From Elusimicrobiota bacterium (GTDB lineage Bacteria; CG03; SLGR01; PWQF01), in assembly GCA_003558145.1 (NCBI GenBank), contig PWMP01000016.1:1-11689 (forward strand): 11,689 bases of DNA, in the 5' to 3' direction. The position numbers were made by a program, and so were the translations under genes. Below are positions 1 through 7,072 of the stretch, one piece after another. A model generated the notes under the pieces. That model had not been told where the DNA came from. It did no database searches and was given only the letters and a program-made list of their open reading frames with translations. Each line of letters opens with the position of its first letter. Positions within the stretch are counted from its first letter, which is position 1.

Positions 1-472
1 CAACTATATTTTTTATTTCCGAAAGGCGAGCGACAGTTTCCGGAGCCATATTAACTCCGGTCCTGGATGGAACATTGTAAAGGCATATCGGGATATCTAC
101 TTCCTGAGATATTTTTTTATAATGCCTGTAAAGTCCCTCCTGCGTGGGCTTATTGTAGTAAGGGGTGATTATAAGAGCAGCATCCGCGCCGGATTTTTTT
201 GCAAAGGAAGTAAGTTCTATCGCTTCTTCGGTTGAGTTGGAACCGGTCCCCGCCATTACTTTTACCCTTCCGTTAACTTTTTTAACTGTCGTTTTAATCA
301 GTTTTCTGTGCTCTTCACCCGCAAGGGTCGCGGCTTCGCCTGTACAGCCGCAGGGTACTATGCATTCAGTACCTTCCGATATATGCCATTCAATCAGATT
401 TTCAAAAGCATCGTAATCCACATTATTATCTTTAAACGGGGTTACAATAGCAACACAAGATCCCTTTAACAT
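1..472 (-). CDS. dapA: 4-hydroxy-tetrahydrodipicolinate synthase, 3' end cut by the window edge
   Basis: DapA condenses pyruvate with aspartate semialdehyde, the first committed step to diaminopimelate and lysine, in the cytoplasm. I translated the first 157 residues. It opens MLKGSCVAIVTPFK, typical of the family. It has a P-loop-like GCTGEAATL (42-50), the YY pair of ITPYYNKPT (Tyr106 matches E. coli Tyr107) and the catalytic Tyr132 of LYNVPSRTG (E. coli Tyr133). The Schiff-base Lys lies just beyond the window. The oddity is Cys43, where E. coli has the catalytic-triad Thr44 (usual motif GTTGE). The start is ATG at 472, with GGAGG at 481-485 eight bases upstream. It follows dapF by 27 bases, with a terminator-like hairpin between them, so its level may be set partly apart from the rest of the operon. 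Family identity is very secure. Confidence 0.95.
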   Translation of the reverse strand, partial: MLKGSCVAIVTPFKDNNVDYDAFENLIEWHISEGTECIVPCGCTGEAATLAGEEHRKLIKTTVKKVNGRVKVMAGTGSNSTEEAIELTSFAKKSGADAALIITPYYNKPTQEGLYRHYKKISQEVDIPICLYNVPSRTGVNMAPETVARLSEIKNIV

Positions 473-493
473 TATTTTATCCTCCGTTAGTAT

Positions 494-514
494 AAAACCT
501 CATGAGGAGGTTTT
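494..514 (-). terminator. terminator-like hairpin overlapping the dapF stop
   Basis: An 8-bp perfect stem (AAAACCTC with GAGGTTTT) closes a 5-base loop. On the minus strand it is followed by A-T-A-C, so the T-run is only the TTTT of the stem plus one later T. The dapF TGA (502-500) sits at the loop/3'-arm junction, and the dapA ribosome binding site begins nine bases past the stem. It could be a partial intrinsic terminator or an RNA-stabilising stem that tunes dapA. On the plus strand it has a longer T-run but no gene to end there. Confidence 0.5.
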
Positions 515-1363
515 TATCTTTGAAAGCTTCAGGGTTCCCCTGAAAACTTCCCTGGCCTTTCCTTCTAATTTTACATTATAGACGCGTGAAATCAAATCCG
601 CATCTTCACCGGTGCCAAAGTAAACTTTCATAAAAGAACCCCCTTCCGTAAGCACCGTTACGGGCGGAGTCACTTTTTTTCTTAGAGCCTGTACTACGGC
701 TGAAGCCACAACACCTGTACCGCAGGCCAGCGTTTCGTCTTCCACGCCCCTTTCATAGGTTCTGACCCGCAGGGAAGACTTTCCTGTTATGCTTACGAAA
801 TTAGCATTAGTCCCCCCGGGGGCAAACTCGCTGTTATGTCGTATCTTTCTTCCAATATCTATCACATCTATGGAATCTACGCTGTCAGTCTCAACAACAA
901 AATGAGGAACACCTGTATTTATAAAAGACCCGCTTATTTCAGTATCCCCAAGATTCACCACCATATCAAGATGCATTCCGGCCGGGTTCGGCATCAGCAG
1001 CCTTATGCTTGCCCCCCTGCCCTGTTCAGCCTGCATAGCACCGGCTCCTGTCTGAAATTTCAACTTGTTTTTTCCGGTCTTTTTAAAATAATAAAGAGCA
1101 CAGCAGCGGGCTCCGTTTCCACACATTTCAACTTCGCTTCCGTCAGGATTAAAAATTCTCATCCTGAAATTCATAGCTTTTTCTTTTTCAAGAACAAGCA
1201 CACCGTCCGCTCCGACCCCCCTGCGGCGGGAGCATATCGCAGGGACTAAGTTTTTCCACCTTACAGGCTTCCGGCCGGATGATGTCCGGTCAAAAAGTAC
1301 GAAATCGTTTCCCGCGCTCTCTGTTTTTACAAATTCAGTAATCTTACACCTCCGTATCCACAA
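500..1363 (-). CDS. dapF: diaminopimelate epimerase
   Basis: DapF converts LL-diaminopimelate to meso-DAP, used for peptidoglycan and lysine; it is cofactor-free and uses two cysteines. Both are present: Cys81 in MCGNGARC and Cys214 in DETLACGTG (numbered from the TTG). Other family marks are AGNDF near the N-terminus, FNPDGSE, GVPHFV, GGTNANFV and YERG. About 280-287 residues is slightly above the usual 270-280. The usual KMHGLGNDF reads VKTESAGNDF. The coordinates use TTG at 1363, but this has only a GGAAG three bases upstream. No ATG, GTG or other TTG occurs in frame before the conserved GNDF. An ATT at 1342 lies six bases after a strong GGAGG and starts exactly where homologues start, so the true protein may begin there (280 residues). 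The gene overlaps the end of lysA. Confidence 0.93.
   Translation of the reverse strand: MWIRRCKITEFVKTESAGNDFVLFDRTSSGRKPVRWKNLVPAICSRRRGVGADGVLVLEKEKAMNFRMRIFNPDGSEVEMCGNGARCCALYYFKKTGKNKLKFQTGAGAMQAEQGRGASIRLLMPNPAGMHLDMVVNLGDTEISGSFINTGVPHFVVETDSVDSIDVIDIGRKIRHNSEFAPGGTNANFVSITGKSSLRVRTYERGVEDETLACGTGVVASAVVQALRKKVTPPVTVLTEGGSFMKVYFGTGEDADLISRVYNVKLEGKAREVFRGTLKLSKIKTSS
1340..1353 (-). promoter_or_regulatory. dapF ribosome binding site pointing to an ATT start
   Basis: GGAGG at 1353-1349, inside the last codons of lysA, is followed after six bases by ATT at 1342-1340, in the dapF frame. This is ideal spacing for initiation, and the resulting protein (ITEFVK... by codon, fMet if initiated) lines up with the normal DapF N-terminus. 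ATT starts are rare but known (for example E. coli infC), so this remains an inference. Confidence 0.5.
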
Positions 1364-2591
1364 GATCTTCCGGTGTTTCTCTTCTTCTTATAAGAGTGCC
1401 GCGGCCGTCATCTATTACAACTTCCGCGGGCCTGGTCCTTGAATTATAATTTGACGCCATTGAAAAACCGTAGGCTCCGGCTTCCATAACCGCCAGGATA
1501 TTCCCTTTCTTTATACCTTCAACTTCCCTGGACTCGGCAAGAAAATCCGAAGATTCACACACCGGGCCTACAACATCAGCGACTATTTTTTCACCGCCTT
1601 TTTCAACGGGAATAATCCTGTGATACGAACCGTACATCGAAGGCCTTACAAGATCATTAAATCCTGCATCAACTATAACAAAATTTTTACCGGGAACTTT
1701 CTTTACGTAATTAATTTCTGTTAAAAGAACGCCTGCTTCTCCCACAATAGAGCGACCCGGTTCAAGAACAAGGGTTTCTTTTCTTCCTTTAAAAACTCTT
1801 CCGATCTCTTCGGCAAGCTGTGCCGGCGAAGGAGGGTTTGCTCCTTCATAGTTAATTCCAAGCCCTCCCCCTATGTCTACATAGCTGATTTCTATTCCTT
1901 CGGACTTAAGTTTATCGGTAAAAACACATGCCTCCCGAGCCGCTTCCAGTATAGGTCCGGAACTCGTTATCTGAGACCCGACATGAACATGGACACCCTT
2001 TATTTCTACGTTTTTCATTTTTGCCGCACGGCGGTAAAGTTCCATAGCTTCGTCCGGGAATATGCCGAATTTATTTTCTTTAAGGCCCGTAGATATGGAA
2101 GGATGGGTCTGGGGGTCTATATCCGGGTTTATCCTGAAGGAAATCCTGGCAGCTTTTTCTGAGTTGGAGGCAATTTCCTCAATGACTTCAAGTTCCTGGG
2201 CGCTTTCTATGTTCAGGAAACAGATTCCCCTGTTAACTGCTTCTTTAATTTCATCACGGGTTTTTCCGACCCCGGCAAATACTATTTTTTCCGGGTTTAT
2301 TCCCGCTCTCAGAGCCATATAAAGTTCTCCCCCCGAAACCACATCCGCTCCGCCTCCCATAGAAGATATCATTTTAAGTATATGCCCGTTATAATTCGCT
2401 TTAAGGGCATAACATATCAGCACATTCATATCTTCAAAAGCCCGCATATATTCAAGAAAGTTATTTTTTATCTGCCTGGCGCTGTAAACATACAGAGGAG
2501 TTGAGAATTCACGGGCCAGGCTTTCAAGGCTGACTTCGTCCATATGGAGAATTCCCCCTTCGTAACAAAGAGAATTATTCTTTTTATTCAT
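1344..2591 (-). CDS. lysA: diaminopimelate decarboxylase
   Basis: LysA removes CO2 from meso-DAP to give L-lysine, the last step of the pathway. It is a PLP enzyme of fold type III (alanine-racemase-like barrel plus beta domain). The sequence shows the PLP-lysine motif YALKAN (Lys64), HVHVGSQ (201-207), the phosphate-binding DIGGGLG (239-245), EPGR (277-280), PVCESSDF with active-site Cys345 and Glu346, and GAYGFSMASNYN with Tyr374. Its 415 residues are normal for the family. The ATG at 2591 overlaps the end of argH by eight bases (AATGAATAA) with a GAAGAGAG-type binding site inside argH, so translation is probably coupled. Its TAA stop at 1346-1344 lies inside the dapF start region. Placing lysA directly behind argH merges the arginine and lysine pathways in one transcript. 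Confidence 0.97.
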   Translation of the reverse strand: MNKKNNSLCYEGGILHMDEVSLESLAREFSTPLYVYSARQIKNNFLEYMRAFEDMNVLICYALKANYNGHILKMISSMGGGADVVSGGELYMALRAGINPEKIVFAGVGKTRDEIKEAVNRGICFLNIESAQELEVIEEIASNSEKAARISFRINPDIDPQTHPSISTGLKENKFGIFPDEAMELYRRAAKMKNVEIKGVHVHVGSQITSSGPILEAAREACVFTDKLKSEGIEISYVDIGGGLGINYEGANPPSPAQLAEEIGRVFKGRKETLVLEPGRSIVGEAGVLLTEINYVKKVPGKNFVIVDAGFNDLVRPSMYGSYHRIIPVEKGGEKIVADVVGPVCESSDFLAESREVEGIKKGNILAVMEAGAYGFSMASNYNSRTRPAEVVIDDGRGTLIRRRETPEDLVDTEV

Positions 2592-3912
2592 TGCTCTCTT
2601 CTTTCTTTTTCCCGAGGCGCCTCTGCACGGCGTTTTCGGGCCTCATAAAATCATAAAGGTCTTCATCCGCTTCAGGTACAGCTTTTTTAATTTCATTAAT
2701 TGAAAAATGAGCTATAGCCCTGTATCCTTTTTTTATTCCATCGAGGACAAGAAGTCCCGTAAGCCTGTGCGCCTGCCTGAAATCAACACCCTTTTTCAGT
2801 GTAAGATATTCGGCAAAGTCCGCAGCATCCGTAAAACCTTCGCGCGCGGCCTTTTCCATGCTCCCGGTGTTGAATTCAACATTCTTTATTACGGTTGCCA
2901 CTACCCGGGCAAGGGTACAGGCCAGCCTGGATGCCGGATATATCTGTTTATCATCCTGCATATCCCTGTTGTAAGAAAGCGGCAGGCCTTTCATAAGAGT
3001 CATAAGTCCCGAAGATATACCGCACAGCCGGGACGATGCGGAACGTACAAGTTCCAGGCAGTCCGGATTTTTCTTTTGGGGCATTATGGATGAAGTTTCA
3101 GAAATTTCTTCGGAAAGAGTAATAAAGTCAAACTCACTGGTTGAAAAAATAATAAGATCTTCAGCCATCCTTGAAAGATGTATTGCAAAAATAGATATTA
3201 CACAGGAAAACTCCTGTATATAATCCCTTGAGGATACGGCATCTATGGGATTTTCTATTATACCTTCAAAACCCAGCTCAGATGCTATCATTTCCAGGTC
3301 AAGCTTAATCCCCGTACCGGCGGAAGCTCCTGAACCCAGCGGGAGCCTGTTGGCTCTTTGTCTGAGCTGGGCCAGACGCTGGCGGTCCCTCTGGAGCCAG
3401 GCTCTGTATACTCCCAGGTGTGTAGAAAGAGTAACAGCCTGAGCTCTCTGCATATGCGTATATACAGGTATAAGAGCTTTTTCTCCGCCTGCCGATATAT
3501 CGGCTACCTTAATGGCTCTCTGCAGTTTTTCTATTTCCGCCTCCAGTTCTGAGGCAGAGTCCCTTACATACATCCTCATATCACAGGCAACCTGGTCATT
3601 GCGGCTGCGGCCGGCATGCAGTTTTTCTCCTATTTTACCTAGTTTTTCTTCTATAGCCATATGTATATCATCGGCACCGGAAGACAGAAATGCAGGATTT
3701 TTTTCTATTTTTATTTTTATTTTTTTAAGCCCGGAAACCAGCTTTTTTGAATCGGAAGCGCTTATTACGCCTGCTTTTTCAAGCGCATGAGTATGCGCGA
3801 TACTCTGACGTATGTCATAAGGAGCCAGGAAAAGGTCATTTTCAAGCGAGGACGTAAAACGCCTTACCTCTTCGTTTAATTCTTTTGTGAGCCGTCCTTT
3901 TCTTAGAACCAC
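2584..3912 (-). CDS. argH: argininosuccinate lyase
   Basis: ArgH splits argininosuccinate into arginine and fumarate, the last step of arginine synthesis; it is a homotetramer of the fumarase/aspartase superfamily. Numbered from GTG 3912 (442 residues), I see RSRNDQVA (102-109), the catalytic-region YTHMQRAQ (His153), GSGASAGT (193-200) and SSIMPQKKNPD (274-284, with the catalytic Ser loop). Several near-invariant positions differ: LWGGRF is LRKGRL, LHTGRS is LHAGRS, AQPVT is AQAVT, and TGSS is ETSS. I chose GTG at 3912 because GGAAGG lies six bases upstream, it overlaps the argG stop as TAGTG, and it gives MVLRKGRL, the same length as the family's MKLWGGRF. An upstream GTG at 3936 would add eight residues but has a poor binding site. 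The function is likely intact, though the motif changes merit checking. Confidence 0.94.
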   Translation of the reverse strand: MVLRKGRLTKELNEEVRRFTSSLENDLFLAPYDIRQSIAHTHALEKAGVISASDSKKLVSGLKKIKIKIEKNPAFLSSGADDIHMAIEEKLGKIGEKLHAGRSRNDQVACDMRMYVRDSASELEAEIEKLQRAIKVADISAGGEKALIPVYTHMQRAQAVTLSTHLGVYRAWLQRDRQRLAQLRQRANRLPLGSGASAGTGIKLDLEMIASELGFEGIIENPIDAVSSRDYIQEFSCVISIFAIHLSRMAEDLIIFSTSEFDFITLSEEISETSSIMPQKKNPDCLELVRSASSRLCGISSGLMTLMKGLPLSYNRDMQDDKQIYPASRLACTLARVVATVIKNVEFNTGSMEKAAREGFTDAADFAEYLTLKKGVDFRQAHRLTGLLVLDGIKKGYRAIAHFSINEIKKAVPEADEDLYDFMRPENAVQRRLGKKKEESNE

Positions 3913-5102
3913 TATTTTCCTTCCTTTTCCTTCCACACCCTGAGCGGAAGTCCCCAGAGCTTGATAAAGCCTTCGGCAGCTTCATGGGAAAATTCATCGG
4001 CCTCCGTATAGGTGGCGAGTTTTTCCGAATACATAGAAAAATCCGAACGGCACCCCGTAACCCTGACCGAAGAATTATGAAGCTTGAGCCTCACTTCTCC
4101 GCTAAGCCTGTCACGGGTAGCATCCGCAAAACTCTGAATGCTTTCTCTTAAAGGGGAAAACCATTTACCGTCATAGACTGCTCTTGCATATTCACCCGAA
4201 AGCTTTACTTTTTCCTTCAGCAGGTCTCTTTCAAGAACAAGGGTCTCAATAACACGCAGCGCGCGAAAAAGTATCGTGGCGCCCGGAGATTCATAAACTT
4301 CCCTGGATTTAATTCCAACCACGCGGTTTTCAACCATATCTATTCTGCCTACACCGTGAAGGGAGCCCAGGGAGTTCAGTTCTTCTACAAGCTCCACTTC
4401 TTCCATTTTAGAACCGTTAACAGACACCGGATCGCCCGAGGTAAACCCTATAGTCACTTCTTCCGGTTCGAAAGGAGTTTTTTCCGGGGGAGATACTGTT
4501 ATATAAGAATCCAACGGAGGTTCTCTCCAGGGATCCTCCAGTTCTCCGCATTCTACGCTTATTCCCCAGAGATTTCTGTCTATGGAATATTTTCCGGCGC
4601 CTTTATCTTCTATGGTAAGTCCTTTTTCTTTAAGATAGTCTATCTCCTTTTCACGGGAATTTAAATCCCATTCCCTGACCGGGGCTATAACTTTCAGCGA
4701 AGGCATCAGGGATGCCGCAGCCAGTTCAAAACGCACCTGGTCATTTCCCTTTCCCGTACATCCGTGAGATATGGCGTCGGCCCCGGTCTCGGATGCAATC
4801 CTTATCATCTCCCGGGCTATCAGAGGCCGGGCCAGGGCAGTAGCCAGTAGATAACCATTTTCGTATACGGCGCCGGTTCTCAGGGCAGGAAAGCAAAAAT
4901 TTTTAACAAATTCCTGTCTCAGATCCAGGAAATAAAATCCGGAGGCCCCTGCTTTCCGGGCCCTCCCCTTTAAAACGTCCTCGTCTTCAGATACACCCAG
5001 AAGGGCGCAAAATGCTATTACTTCAGCATCGTATTTTTCCTTCAGGTAGGGGATTATACATGTCGTATCAAGCCCTCCCGAATAAGCTAATACTATTTTC
5101 AT
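3912..5102 (-). CDS. argG: argininosuccinate synthase
   Basis: ArgG joins citrulline and aspartate, using ATP, to give argininosuccinate. The 396-residue protein has the N-type ATP-pyrophosphatase loop AYSGGLDTT (6-14), HGCTGKGNDQVRFE (113-126), PVREWDL, KYSIDRNLWG, LEDPWREPP and the C-terminal GEVRLKLH segment, all standard for the bacterial family. The start is ATG at 5102, with AAGGAG at 5113-5118 ten bases upstream. The frame is open back to 5153, but those extra 17 residues lie inside argD and have no counterpart in the family. The gene starts one base after the argD stop, and its TAG overlaps the argH GTG. The ornithine carbamoyltransferase gene (argF), which makes its citrulline substrate, is not in the window. 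Confidence 0.97.
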   Translation of the reverse strand: MKIVLAYSGGLDTTCIIPYLKEKYDAEVIAFCALLGVSEDEDVLKGRARKAGASGFYFLDLRQEFVKNFCFPALRTGAVYENGYLLATALARPLIAREMIRIASETGADAISHGCTGKGNDQVRFELAAASLMPSLKVIAPVREWDLNSREKEIDYLKEKGLTIEDKGAGKYSIDRNLWGISVECGELEDPWREPPLDSYITVSPPEKTPFEPEEVTIGFTSGDPVSVNGSKMEEVELVEELNSLGSLHGVGRIDMVENRVVGIKSREVYESPGATILFRALRVIETLVLERDLLKEKVKLSGEYARAVYDGKWFSPLRESIQSFADATRDRLSGEVRLKLHNSSVRVTGCRSDFSMYSEKLATYTEADEFSHEAAEGFIKLWGLPLRVWKEKEGK

Positions 5103-5103
5103 T

Positions 5104-6252
5104 TTATAGTTTCTCCTTAAGATATTTGCCGGTTTCCAAGGCAACCTTTTCAATATCCTGCTGCATTACGGTGTACGGAGGCAGCAACCTAAGTACTTTT
5201 TCGGCAGTACAGTTTGTTATTATACCCTTATCAAAAAGAAACTTTACCAGTTCTCCGGCTTCAAAATCCAGTTCAACGCCAATCATAAGCCCACGTCCGC
5301 GGACTTCTCTTATTGAGGATGTTTCTTTTTGCAAATCTTTAAAAACTTTAACAAGGGCTTTGCCGGATTTCTTTATACTTTTAAGCATTTCTTCGTCGAT
5401 TGCATTAACGGCCGCAAGACCCGCCGCGCAGGAAACCGGATTGCCCCCGAAAGTGGAACCGTGGTCTCCGGGTTTAAGACTTGATGATACTTCTTCATTA
5501 AGAATAACAGCCGAAAGAGGCAGACCGCCGCCAAGGGCTTTACCCATGACCGCTATATCCGGTTTAATGCCGTAATGCTCATAACCCATAAAACTGCCGG
5601 TCCGCCCCATACCTGTTTGTATCTCGTCTATTATAAGAAATATTCCTTTTTCCGAACATATTTTGCGTAAGCCCTGTATAAAATCTTTATCGGCAATATT
5701 TACTCCGCCTTCACCCTGTATAACTTCTACAAGTATCGCGCAGGTTTTATAATTTATTTTTTCTTCGGCAGAAGCGAGAAAATTATAATCAGCGTGAATA
5801 AAACCTTCCGGCATTGGCCCAAGGCCTTTTGAAAACTTTTCCTGTCCGGTGGCAGCCAGCGCCGCAAGAGTCCGTCCGTGAAAAGAATTTTTAAAAGATA
5901 TGACTTCGTATTTGTCCCCGTTAAAATATTTCCTGGCCGATTTTATTGCGCATTCAACGGCTTCGGCTCCGGAATTTACAAAAAATACCTTTCCCGGAAA
6001 AGTCCGCTCAACCAGAATTTCTGCAAGTTTTTCCTGCTTTTCCTCTTTGAAAAGATTGCTGAGATGAAGGTATTTTTCCATGGTTTCCTTCACGCTTTTT
6101 ATAACGGAACAAGGACGGTGGCCAAGCACATTTACCGATATACCTGAAAAAAGGTCCAGATACTTTTTGCCATCCTTTGAATATATATACTTCCCCTCGG
6201 CGCGGGCTACGTCAAGGTCAAACTTTTTGTATACTTCAAGAAGTCCGCTCAT
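5104..6252 (-). CDS. argD: acetylornithine aminotransferase (class III PLP aminotransferase)
   Basis: ArgD transfers an amino group from glutamate to N-acetylglutamate semialdehyde, giving N-acetylornithine. The 382 residues contain LDLFSGISVNVLGH (32-45), FVNSGAEAVE (91-100), FHGRT (124-128), IIDEIQTGMGRTG (207-219), the PLP lysine Lys238 in MGKALGGGLPL, and HGSTFGGNP. Length and motif order are those of ArgD. Such enzymes often also accept succinyl-diaminopimelate semialdehyde (DapC activity). With DAP genes downstream in the same operon, a double role is possible but not shown. The ATG at 6252 overlaps the argB stop as ATGA, a classic translational-coupling junction. Confidence 0.95.
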   Translation of the reverse strand: MSGLLEVYKKFDLDVARAEGKYIYSKDGKKYLDLFSGISVNVLGHRPCSVIKSVKETMEKYLHLSNLFKEEKQEKLAEILVERTFPGKVFFVNSGAEAVECAIKSARKYFNGDKYEVISFKNSFHGRTLAALAATGQEKFSKGLGPMPEGFIHADYNFLASAEEKINYKTCAILVEVIQGEGGVNIADKDFIQGLRKICSEKGIFLIIDEIQTGMGRTGSFMGYEHYGIKPDIAVMGKALGGGLPLSAVILNEEVSSSLKPGDHGSTFGGNPVSCAAGLAAVNAIDEEMLKSIKKSGKALVKVFKDLQKETSSIREVRGRGLMIGVELDFEAGELVKFLFDKGIITNCTAEKVLRLLPPYTVMQQDIEKVALETGKYLKEKL

Positions 6253-6986
6253 ATAATCACTGTTCCTTTTTTACCTTTAAAATCAATCATGTTTACTCTT
6301 TTAACTCCACCCTCAATGGCCTTTTTTGAGGCAATAAGTTTCGGAATCATTCCTTCGGAAACAATACCACTCCTTATAACAGATTCCACATCGGATACTT
6401 TTATCCGGGAAAGTAGTTTTCCCTCATCAAGCACTCCTCCGGTTGAGGTTATTATATTAAGTTCTTCCGCCTTATAAGCCGCAGCGGCGGCTGCCGCAAA
6501 AAAGTCAGCATTTACATTCAGCACAACGCCTGAAGGGCTTTCACTGACAGGGCTTAATACAGGAATAAAGTTATTCTTCATAAGAGCATCAGTAAGAGTT
6601 ATATCAACTTTTGTAATTTCGCCGACATATCCAAGCTTATCGTCCAGGATTTCAGCCGTTGAGAATCCACCGTCGCGGCCGCTTATCCCGGCAGATTTAA
6701 AGCCGGCAGAATTCAGCGTACTGACAATCAGCTTGTTTATCCGGCCGCTAAGAACCATTTCAACGACCTTGACCGCTTCAGCGTCTGTTATGCGCTGGCC
6801 GGCCGCGAAAGAAGCTTTTATCCCAAACTTGTTCAGGCAGCGGGTAATTTCACCGCCTCCTCCGTGGATAAAAAGGCAGTTTCCAGAACTTATGCTTTCT
6901 TTAACGGCATTTATGATACCGGAAATAACGGAAACACTTTCCAGCGCAGCTCCGCCCAACTTGAATACTTTTACAGGGCTGATCAT
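6249..6986 (-). CDS. argB: N-acetylglutamate kinase
   Basis: ArgB phosphorylates N-acetylglutamate, the second step of arginine synthesis, and belongs to the amino-acid kinase family. Residues equivalent to the E. coli catalytic set (Lys8, Asp162, Lys217) are all present: Lys9 in FKLGG, Asp161 in LNVNAD and Lys216 in GMIPKL. HGGGGEI (41-47) replaces the usual HGGGPxI, and the usual (T/S)DVxGVL is TSTGGVL (180-186). There is a run of seven Ala after NADFF. At 245 residues it is short and has no N-terminal helix before the first strand. That helix is the hallmark of arginine-inhibited hexameric enzymes, so this one is probably insensitive to arginine. ATG 6986 has no ribosome binding site and lies six bases after a TATAAT box, suggesting a leaderless transcript. 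It is the first gene of the operon. Confidence 0.94.
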   Translation of the reverse strand: MISPVKVFKLGGAALESVSVISGIINAVKESISSGNCLFIHGGGGEITRCLNKFGIKASFAAGQRITDAEAVKVVEMVLSGRINKLIVSTLNSAGFKSAGISGRDGGFSTAEILDDKLGYVGEITKVDITLTDALMKNNFIPVLSPVSESPSGVVLNVNADFFAAAAAAAYKAEELNIITSTGGVLDEGKLLSRIKVSDVESVIRSGIVSEGMIPKLIASKKAIEGGVKRVNMIDFKGKKGTVII

Positions 6987-6992
6987 GGCTTT

Positions 6993-7020
6993 ATTATATT
7001 ATTTTTCCATACCGATTCAA
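6993..7020 (-). promoter_or_regulatory. promoter of the argB-dapA operon, predicted leaderless
   Basis: On the minus strand TTGAAT (7020-7015), a 16-base spacer and a perfect TATAAT (6998-6993) form a sigma70-type promoter. Six bases (AAAGCC) separate the -10 box from the argB ATG, so transcription would begin at or next to the A of the ATG. This agrees with the lack of a Shine-Dalgarno sequence. No room exists for a leader peptide or riboswitch. Confidence 0.75.
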
Positions 7021-7023
7021 CAG

Positions 7024-7033
7024 TGAAATTTCA
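7024..7033. promoter_or_regulatory. 10-bp palindrome centred between divergent promoters, candidate operator
   Basis: TGAAATTTCA is a perfect palindrome. Its centre (7028.5) is exactly the midpoint between the two facing -35 boxes (7015-7020 and 7037-7042). A further TTCA half-site at 7017-7020, four bases before the palindrome's TGAA, gives a second inverted pair (TTCA-N4-TGAA). A dimeric regulator bound here would touch both promoters. It is not an E. coli-type ARG box, whose TGAAT arms are spaced wider. Confidence 0.5.
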
Positions 7034-7036
7034 TTT

Positions 7037-7066
7037 TTGACAGCACCATAAAATATATGCTATATT
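7037..7066 (+). promoter_or_regulatory. promoter of the response-regulator gene, predicted leaderless
   Basis: A consensus TTGACA (7037-7042), an 18-base spacer and TATATT (7061-7066) precede the ATG at 7073 by six bases (TAAGCT). No ribosome binding site is visible. As for argB, the transcript should begin at about the start codon. The two promoters stand back to back with 16 bp between their -35 boxes. Confidence 0.7.
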
Positions 7067-7072
7067 TAAGCT

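Noticed and set aside
3700..3727. T-rich tract as a terminator or slippage site
   Set aside because: It is inside argH and encodes a KKIKIKIEK helix. The frame is intact across it and there is no stem.
3913..3936. Upstream GTG at 3936 as the argH start
   Set aside because: It has a weak binding site, and the eight added residues do not match the family N-terminus. GTG 3912 has GGAAGG at six bases. It is still possible.
5103..5153. Upstream extension of argG to 5153
   Set aside because: The extra residues overlap argD and lie before the conserved MKIVLAYSGG start, which has its own AAGGAG.
5012..5575. Long plus-strand open frame (187 codons) opposite argG and argD
   Set aside because: It is antisense to two clear enzymes, has no domain pattern or binding site, and reflects the codon use of the opposite strand. 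The same holds for the open frames at 836-1249, 2707-3093 and 10266-10679.
7017..7033. ArgR ARG box at the divergent promoters
   Set aside because: TGAA/TTCA half-sites are present, but spacing and arms do not match the TGAAT-N4-ATTCA form; kept only as an unnamed palindrome.
6987..7072. Lysine riboswitch, T-box or leader peptide before argB
   Set aside because: Only six bases separate the -10 box and the ATG. There is no room for a structured leader.
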